Shown here one piece after another: positions 31,373 to 37,500 of a stretch of 37,500 nucleotides of DNA. Positions within the stretch are counted from its first letter, which is position 1. Each line of letters begins with the position of its first letter. Origin of the DNA: Cryptococcus deneoformans JEC21 (lineage: Eukaryota > Basidiomycota > Tremellomycetes > Tremellales > Cryptococcaceae); the NCBI RefSeq assembly GCF_000091045.1, contig NC_006687.1, forward strand, positions 477,501-515,000. The letters run 5' to 3'. Under the pieces are notes generated by a model. It was not told where the DNA came from and made no database searches. It worked only from the letters and a program-made list of their open reading frames with translations. A program made the position numbers and the translations under genes.

Positions 31373-32143
31373 ATGGTGTCCCACACTATTCCAAACCCAG
31401 GCAATGCGCCAAATGTATCTCACGACGCCCGAGAAGCATACGAAACCCTCAAATCTGGCGGGGTCATTATCGCCCCGACAGATGTAGGTTACGCACTTAT
31501 GACGAGTACACAGGCCGGAATTCAGAGGATCTTCGCCGCCAAAGATCGTCGACAGGGCCACAACATTGGTATCATTGGAACGTATCGGCAGCATCGAGAA
31601 ATACACGTGCTGCCGGAGTCCAAGTTTGAGCTTACACGTGTTTTGACGGAAGATATGGGGATGATAGTCGGCATCATCGCCAAATTCGATCCTCAGAATC
31701 TTCACCCGCGCTTGGCAGCCCTAGATAGGGCCACGCTCTCTCAGGTCACAAAGGGAGATATGGTCAGCATTGCAATTCCAGAGGGGCCTTTTTTGCGGGA
31801 GCTCGGCAGGCTTTGCGACACCGACCCCCAGGGCCTGCTGATGTTCGGGACTTCCGCAAATCTTACAGGGCAGGGACAGCGATTCCGCATTGAAGATATT
31901 GAACCCGCTGTGCTTGCGCATGTCGACCTGGTGGTTGATTACGGTCTGCAGAAGTGGCATATTTATGGCCGCGGCGGGGTTAACTTCGATGCCGAGAATA
32001 TGAAGGTCTTGCGAATGGGAGCCGGGTACGAAATATTTAGGGACAGGATCTTGAGATGGTTCCCTCAGCTGTTGAAAGAATCCGGCGTTGGCCTTGAAGA
32101 GGATCCGGAGCATGGGATCAGGGAGTCGCACGTTGGGGAATAG
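31373..32143 (+). CDS. YrdC/Sua5-domain protein
   Basis: This is a single-exon frame of 256 residues; the same frame is open upstream to the possible acceptor at 31300, so a short 5' exon cannot be excluded. The N-terminal half shows the YrdC fold landmarks: GGVIIAPTDVGYALMTS (the conserved PTDTVYG-like loop) and IFAAKDRRQGHNIGIIG (the K-x-R-x region). MFGTSANLTGQGQ corresponds to the SANxSG loop. YrdC/Sua5 proteins make threonylcarbamoyl-adenylate for tRNA t6A, but this copy differs from canonical Sua5 at key spots (TDVGYAL, KDRRQGHN), so its reaction is uncertain. It lacks the Sua5 C-terminal domain. Its location beside a regulator and a transporter suggests a specialised role. Confidence 0.8.
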   Translation: MVSHTIPNPGNAPNVSHDAREAYETLKSGGVIIAPTDVGYALMTSTQAGIQRIFAAKDRRQGHNIGIIGTYRQHREIHVLPESKFELTRVLTEDMGMIVGIIAKFDPQNLHPRLAALDRATLSQVTKGDMVSIAIPEGPFLRELGRLCDTDPQGLLMFGTSANLTGQGQRFRIEDIEPAVLAHVDLVVDYGLQKWHIYGRGGVNFDAENMKVLRMGAGYEIFRDRILRWFPQLLKESGVGLEEDPEHGIRESHVGE

Positions 32144-32463
32144 ACCACTTCAGTCAAAGAATGGCGATGGTCAGAAACAAGAGGATTACTATAAGAACAT
32201 TGGGACGAATGCGAATTCTCCTTTTCTGAAAACTTAGGTGTTGCTGGCTTGGGCGATGGCCAGTGGGACTTTGGTGGTTGCGATCTTGTGAGTATCCTAC
32301 TTTAGCAAGATGCCCAATGATCACACGCTGACGACTGTTTTAGACAAACGAGCGGTAGAGATAATTCATTAGCGACGACATATATGGGCGCCTTGTTGTA
32401 GTATGTTCATTATTTCTTATTCTCTCTTGTTTGAGGCTTATCCGCCTTCTACAGCACTGTAGC

Positions 32464-32520
32464 TGGTCTCGCCTGTATGTTGCCCTGCTCAGTGGTCTTG
32501 CCTGTATGTTGCTCTGCTCA
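32464..32520. repeat. Two-copy tandem repeat, 29-bp period
   Basis: Copies at 32464-32491 and 32493-32520 (28 nt each) differ at two positions. Both contain GCCTGTATGTTGC followed by CTGCTCA. Each difference is a C/T transition. The repeat lies in the gene-free stretch after the YrdC-domain gene and has no evident function. Confidence 0.9.
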
Positions 32521-33795
32521 ACAAGACTCATCGAGAAGTATGCTAACCCTTTTCGTTGCAATCTTCCGACTCCTTGGACCTTCAGAAATATTTTGTCATT
32601 AGTTTAGTCTATTTGCCAAAGAATAAATGGAGGGTAATGAATCAAATTTATACTCTTGACTTGCGTCTAATTTCAGGTTATATGTGAGTAATGCTCAATA
32701 TCTGGAGTGTTAGAATCTTCCTGATGGTTTATTGCTAGTTGTACGCCCCGTTTGACACGAGGAAATGACTACGTTAGGATGTGTATAGTGTGATAACATG
32801 AGTCGGTCCATGGATACTTAATGATACTGCATCAGACATGATATTCAAGGTGCATCATGCTCGCATACATTCTTCAGACCAGCGTCAATCTGCCACTCAA
32901 TGCTGGGAGGGTTTCGTCTTTCTCAAAGTCCCATACTCCTCTCGACCTTCCTCCTTCTTGCCGTTATTCCCTGCTTGCGACCTCTAAGCTGGAACAACTC
33001 CATTGTAACCAAGAGAAAAAGTGCTTACTCAAGTATCTGGAGAACGTTCACCATTAGGGTAGGGAAAAAGAAGGCGGAGGGGTGACGGAAGGGTCAGTAT
33101 CAAAGGAAAAGCAGTATCGTCATCGACTCGAAGAACCGGATCGTACATGAAAGGACGGGGAGAAGTATGGACTGTATCTTTGTTGTGCAGTGTCGCTATT
33201 TTTTTGGTTTGCATTCACCAGCAATCTAAGTGCTAAGCCACATGCATACTTGACTATCTGTCTTTGACCTAACTTGGCACGTGCGGAATTTAGGAAAACT
33301 TGGCATAGGGCGTATCCAAAAATCTACATATCGTTTATGTTTGATATCCATCGGTCTTCATTATCAACAATATGAGGGATGAAAGACGAAGAGGTGGTCA
33401 TGAGGACAGTGATAATGCTCACAGTTGCTAAGAAGGAGAGATAGAAGCGGAGAGCCGACTCCGCCGTACGTATCTCTGGCCGGCATTGGGAGCTCTTATT
33501 TTATAATTATGAAGGGGGGATATTTCAGGATAGCCGACTTTTCTTACGCCTTGCAGATAATATATTCCAGAGAACGGTAGCATCATTGTTATCTGTAAAC
33601 TGGTGCTACCCGCAGCTCTCCGCCTCTGCCGCCGTGAACCAATTGCAATATGCTGTTAATTTGAATGAGAGATTACAGAGCTCCCTGTATTCGTTCCTGC
33701 AAGAACGCAAGGCATAAATAACAGCCAGTAAGCTAATGGGGCGGTACCTGATCCGCTGAACGGCTGTACCTGAATGGAAGGCGGAAGTGGAACGA

Positions 33796-34116
33796 GATAA
33801 GACGAGACGGTGATCCGCGTATATAATTTTCGTCGGTCGGGTTTCTTTGTCACTTTTTAGCCGACTTAAAGAGCGGCTCATTTCCCGAAAAGCCAATTTA
33901 AAACTCGCAGGACCTCCTTCGGCGCCCCTTCGGACTTGGTGTCGCCTTCCAATGGCAGCGAAGGATCGAGAGAATCGGGAAAGAACGAATCCGACAATTA
34001 GCCAGCTCGCCTAAATATTCTCCAAGTTATACGACGAGGAGATTCAACGCGAAAGCGAAAAGCCGAGGTCTTCTGTTGACGGACGGCGGACAGATACGAT
34101 AGCCACGAGAGATAAG
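33796..34116 (+). promoter_or_regulatory. GATAAG motifs upstream of the Dal5-type permease
   Basis: Exact GATAAG occurs at 33796-33801 and 34111-34116, with additional GATA words at 34093 and 34098, all within 500 bp of the permease start at 34293. Fungal GATA factors bind such sites to control nitrogen-source genes, and allantoate/ureidosuccinate permeases are classic targets. The sites are short and could be chance. Confidence 0.35.
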
Positions 34117-34292
34117 GGTGTGAACAGGCTCAAACAAGATTGGGTAGCGGGGAAAGCATATACATATTACAGGACGTTCTCCTGTGTAAACGATCACCCA
34201 ATCTCAACTTTTGTAACCGTACAGCCTCTAACAGTCGTTCTCTGATTGACAAGAAACAAGAGGCAAGCCAACATTAGAGGCATATTCACCCA

Positions 34293-36346
34293 ATGAGTTC
34301 ATTGAGCAAATTCCAGGTCAAACTGGAGACAATATTTTGGGGGAAGCCTCCTGCAGACCCAAAAGAACGTAAGCTTTTGCTGAAATTGGATCTGGTTATC
34401 TTGACCTATGTCTGCTTGTCTTGTGAGCCTTTTCTACGTGCAATGGAGATAGCGACTGATATCAGGCCTTCCCAGATTTCTGTAATTGTGAGTGGGACGA
34501 GCCGATCCACTGAAACCTTCGTGCCACTGCTTATCGGGAGCCATACCAGATCTGGACAGAGCGAATCTTGCCAATGCGGTACGCCACAAGTTTGACTTAC
34601 TGTTAATATAGACTGACAAACACATCTAGTACACTACCGGCATGAGAGAAGATGTAGGCTGTGAGTGCTGAATCCGTGACACAGAAGGACATGATCATGA
34701 TTGACAATTCTGCAGTCAAAGGTAACGACTACACCTACGCGAATTCCATGTTCACGGCTGGCTATATTATTGGTCAATGGCCCTCTGCGCTCATTCTCTC
34801 TTCTGGCCGCATTTCACCAAGATTCTGGTTCCCTTTTTGCATGCTAGCTTGGGGGCTGTGTACTCTTGGTTTGACCTGTGAGCGTCCATCCAAATTCGGG
34901 TCAAACAAGCACTGAAATCAGCAGGGGTCAAAACTCCTCATCAGGTTTGGGGCATTCGATTTGTGCAAGCATTGTTTGAAGCATCCACGTTCAGTGGTAC
35001 CCATGTATGTGCTTTTCCTGTATAAGCGTGCATGGGGCAACCGGCTCACCTATGCAGTATATTCTTGGCTCCTGGTATAAAAACGGGGAGCTGGGTAAGC
35101 GTTCCGCCGTCGTGAGCCCTATTCCTCATGAATAAGCCTCCTCAGCTAATAATCATTAGTTCGCAACTGCTGCTCAATGCGGCACCTTGTTTTCTGGCAT
35201 TATGCAAGGTGCAATCATGACCAATTTGGACGGCAAAAACGGGTTCAAAGGTTGGCAATGGCTGTATATTATTGACTTCATTATTACTATTCCAATTGGT
35301 AAGTAGACACTTTACGGTGCGCCCACTGCATGCTGACATTTGTGTAAGCTATCTACGGTTTTTTGATGTTCCCTGGTACCCCCCAAACTACCAAGGCTTG
35401 TTAGTGCAATTGTTCGCATTATTCAACGGGATGAACTAACCTGACAATGCAGTCTGGCTTACTGAAGAAGAACGAGAGCTCTGTGTTCAACGTTTGCCTC
35501 CCGCCGAACATCATAAAATGACTCTTAAAAGCTTAGGCAAATCCGTCAAGAGGCTCGTTACCACGTGGAGGTGGTACCTATTCACTCTTTTATTTACCGT
35601 GTCAGCCACAGCATTCGAGAAGGTCGGGGTATACACAGAGTTTAACTTGTGGCTTAAGGCTGCTGGATACAACGCTAGCCAGAGTATGTCACCATTTTCA
35701 AGTTAACAGTAATTTGAACACTAACCGAAAAGTAGTTTCTTACTATCCCTCTATCTTTACTGCAACTGCCATTGTATCCACTTATTTCCTCACTGTTATC
35801 TCCGATGTTACCCGCAATCGCTTCGTCATTAACCCTATAATGTATCTGGCCGTCTTCATCTCATCGGTGATGCTCCTCAACTGGGACCACCTCAACAAAG
35901 GTGCTCATTGGTTCGCCTACATCATCGGAGGCTTTGGCTACGCGGGGCAAGCAAGCAATTTTGCTTGGGCGAATGAGATGTGTAGGGATGACGATGTGGT
36001 GAGGTCGTTGACTCTATTTTCCATGAACTGTAAGCATATCCAATTTCAATTCCTGGCTTAGCTGATCCGCATATTAGTGTTCTCTAGCGTTTGGAATCTG
36101 TGGTATCAGATTGTGGCCTGGCCTGTTGTCGAAGCACCCCGTTTCCGAAATGGCCAAATTGCCACTTTGGTCACGGGTGCCGCATCCGTTGGTATTGCCG
36201 TCACCATTGTCTACTGCTCCAAAAAGTGGCCACCTGCTATTGCCAATGCGGAATTGGATCATGAACGTGAAAGTGTAGCTGAAGGCGAGAAGAGTACAAG
36301 TAAGGACGAAGAGGCAGGAGTCAGCGTTGAAGGCGTCGCTCATTAG
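34293..36346 (+). CDS. Dal5/allantoate-permease-type MFS transporter (ACS family)
   Basis: This is an anion:cation symporter family permease; relatives take up allantoate, ureidosuccinate, nicotinate or vitamins. Twelve exons: 34293-34422, 34476-34487, 34550-34578, 34630-34660, 34716-34877, 34925-35004, 35058-35111, 35160-35298, 35349-35399, 35453-35683, 35733-36029, 36078-36346; 1485 nt, 494 residues. Landmarks are KLLLKLDLVILTYVCLSYF, NYLDRANLANAYTTGM (family signature near helix 1), GYIIGQWPSALIL, RFVQALFEASTFSGTHYILG, GELGKRSAVFATAAQCGTLFSG, and WLTEEERELCVQR in the central loop. The end is a hydrophilic acidic tail. Several exons are tiny (12, 29 and 31 nt). No obvious defect is seen. 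The substrate is not predictable. Confidence 0.93.
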
Positions 36347-36735
36347 GCGACGGAATTCATCATTGTTGGCGTATGTTCAGGTTGCTAGATATCACAGGTA
36401 TAAATGTCCAAGTTGTCTATTATTAGTGTTAGGGCGCATAACTTTATAAATATGGAAACCGCCTTTCTAATTTGATTGTCAGCGCTCAATTCTCAACGTG
36501 GTGATTCTATCGAGTCGAATCATTAGAACCGTCATAGGGTACAAGCCGTGACATCCGAGGCCATAGTTAACCGATCTCCTTAAAGCAATGTTAAAGCAAT
36601 GTTGTCCCACTGAAGTCGTCGAAGGCGGATAAACAGTAGTCATTCATGAGGGTGATTATTTTATGAGAAGTACGAAGAAGACCTTTATATTTATTTATTA
36701 CAAGTTTTGTTATGTAAAAAAAAGGCTAAAAATAA
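36347..36735. other. Intergenic stretch before tRNA-Phe
   Basis: About 390 bp of AT-rich sequence downstream of the permease. It includes a local direct duplication TTAAAGCAATG-TTAAAGCAATG at about 36580-36602. On the minus strand the T-run after the tRNA (36717-36729) would terminate RNA polymerase III. I see no gene. Confidence 0.4.
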
Positions 36736-36825
36736 TGGCGCCACCCGGGATCGAACCAGGGACCGCACGATTTGATTCTTTATTTGAACTTCAGTCGTGC
36801 GCTCTCCCAACTGAGCTATGTCGCC
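36736..36825 (-). tRNA. tRNA-Phe (GAA) with a 17-nt intron
   Basis: On the minus strand GGCGACA begins a 90-nt gene with A-box TAGCTCAGTTGGGAGAGC, anticodon stem CACGA/TCGTG and loop CT-GAA-G. A 17-nt intron follows position 37, and the B-box is GGTTCGATCC. Discriminator A follows TGGCGCC. Anticodon GAA assigns Phe. The acceptor stem has one A-G mismatch (pair 5-68). A long T-run follows at the 3' side on the minus strand. The T-stem CCTGG/CCGGG contains one T-G pair. Confidence 0.92.
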
Positions 36826-37185
36826 GAATAGAAAAAGTGATTTACATCGCATATAGTTAAATAAAATCATACTTAACAAAAGGTAGTGGAACTTAAAAAA
36901 ACAACAACCATAACCACAACACAAAAATGATGACAATTGAATTTAATCGGTTGGCATCAGCCGTCTTCTTCTTGCCAAGGACTGGAAGTGTTACATAAAT
37001 GGGGATGCAACCTTATTGCTTTCTTCCTAATTTTTACATCTTCGTGTGCGCTACAAGAATTGCCAGACTCGTTTGATCAATCAGAATATTTCTACTTCTC
37101 CTGCCCACGAGCGCTTTTGATCATCGACCGCAACAACACAATCTACCTTTGCCACTACTCATTTGCCAAGCCTCCTTTCAGCACC

Positions 37186-37500
37186 ATGGCCACCAATCCT
37201 GATAACCGTTCACTCCCCGATGGATGGGTACAGCAGTGAGCTTTGCTGGTTTCTAACACTGTGTGTTTCATTAAAAAAATAAAAAGCTGAACCTCTGTAG
37301 GTTTAACAACGACCATCAAGCGTGGTTCTATGTCAATACAAAAGCTCCTGGCGGTCCGTCCAGTCAGTGGACTCAGTACGTCTGTCTTCTTCCACTGAAA
37401 TGAGTATGGTCGCTGATTCTTTGTTATCCGAAGCCCTGCAGATGACCTACCAAAGTATGCGCCACCGCCAGGGAACCCTCCTTCCAAAACGTCCACGCCT
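37186..37500 (+). CDS. WW-domain protein, 5' end (partial)
   Basis: The gene starts at ATG 37186 (context CACC-ATG-GCC) and runs off the window. Exons are 37186-37235, 37301-37375 and 37434 onward; the introns have GTGAGC/GTACGT donors and TGTAG/CGAAG acceptors. The first 41 residues form a WW domain: LPDGWVQQFN with the first Trp, WFYVNT, and the second aromatic in SSQWTHP followed by the conserved Pro. The next exon is Pro-rich (YAPPPGNPPSK). WW modules bind proline-rich partners. The domain at the extreme N-terminus and the following low-complexity stretch are seen in several fungal WW proteins, so the family cannot be named from this part. Confidence 0.88.

Larger units (their letters stand above)
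32144..34292. other. 2.1-kb stretch without a recognisable gene
   Basis: No frame here shows conserved protein motifs; the longest are about 60-100 codons. It contains a 29-bp-period tandem repeat (32464-32520), AT-rich sequence around 32580-32720, and the promoter of the Dal5-type transporter at its right end with GATAAG motifs. I see no RT, integrase or terminal repeats. Non-coding transcripts or long leaders are possible but cannot be read from the sequence. Confidence 0.45.

Overview
The window reads as nuclear DNA of a basidiomycete yeast of the Cryptococcus type (Tremellomycetes). This is an inference from gene structure: almost every gene is cut by many introns of about 45-70 nt with GT..AG ends and CTAAC/CTGAC/CTAAT-like branch points, exons are as short as 5-14 nt, genes are packed on both strands, and the proteins are typical fungal orthologues. 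All gene models were built by hand by joining exons so that conserved protein blocks stay in frame. For every complete multi-exon model the coding length is an exact multiple of three.

Layout, left half (1-20500): the 3' end of a coiled-coil gene (+); FIG4 phosphoinositide phosphatase (-); a tRNA gene (-); a gamma-tubulin complex component of GCP4 type (+); VPS33 (-); TSC13 enoyl reductase (+), with a tRNA-Asp gene inside one of its introns; a CCDC130/Saf4 splicing factor (-). A gene-poor stretch follows (13.6-16.4 kb) with weak small ORFs and a decayed Penelope-like reverse transcriptase. Then come an ERI1-type exoribonuclease (-) and a Rab11 GTPase (-).

Layout, right half (20500-37500): GABA transaminase (-) and an acetamidase-like amidase (+) face away from each other across a promoter holding two GATAAG sites. 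After a poorly coding 1.8 kb come a Zn2Cys6 transcription factor (-), a divergent DHA1-type MFS transporter (+) and a YrdC/Sua5-domain protein (+). A 2.1 kb gene-free stretch is followed by a Dal5/allantoate-permease-type transporter (+), tRNA-Phe (-) and the 5' end of a WW-domain gene (+).

Two themes stand out. One is nitrogen use: GABA transaminase, amidase and the Dal5-type permease, with GATA-type promoter motifs. The other is a possible small regulon: the zinc-cluster factor, its divergent MFS transporter and the YrdC-domain gene, whose two promoter regions each carry two CGG-N4-CCG inverted half-sites. FIG4, VPS33 and Rab11 all act in endomembrane traffic, but they look like ordinary scattered housekeeping genes. 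No canonical mobile-defence system, CRISPR array or intact transposon was seen. The most unusual items are the intronic tRNA-Asp, the 5-nt and 7-nt microexons, the Penelope-like relic and the shared CGG-N4-CCG sites.
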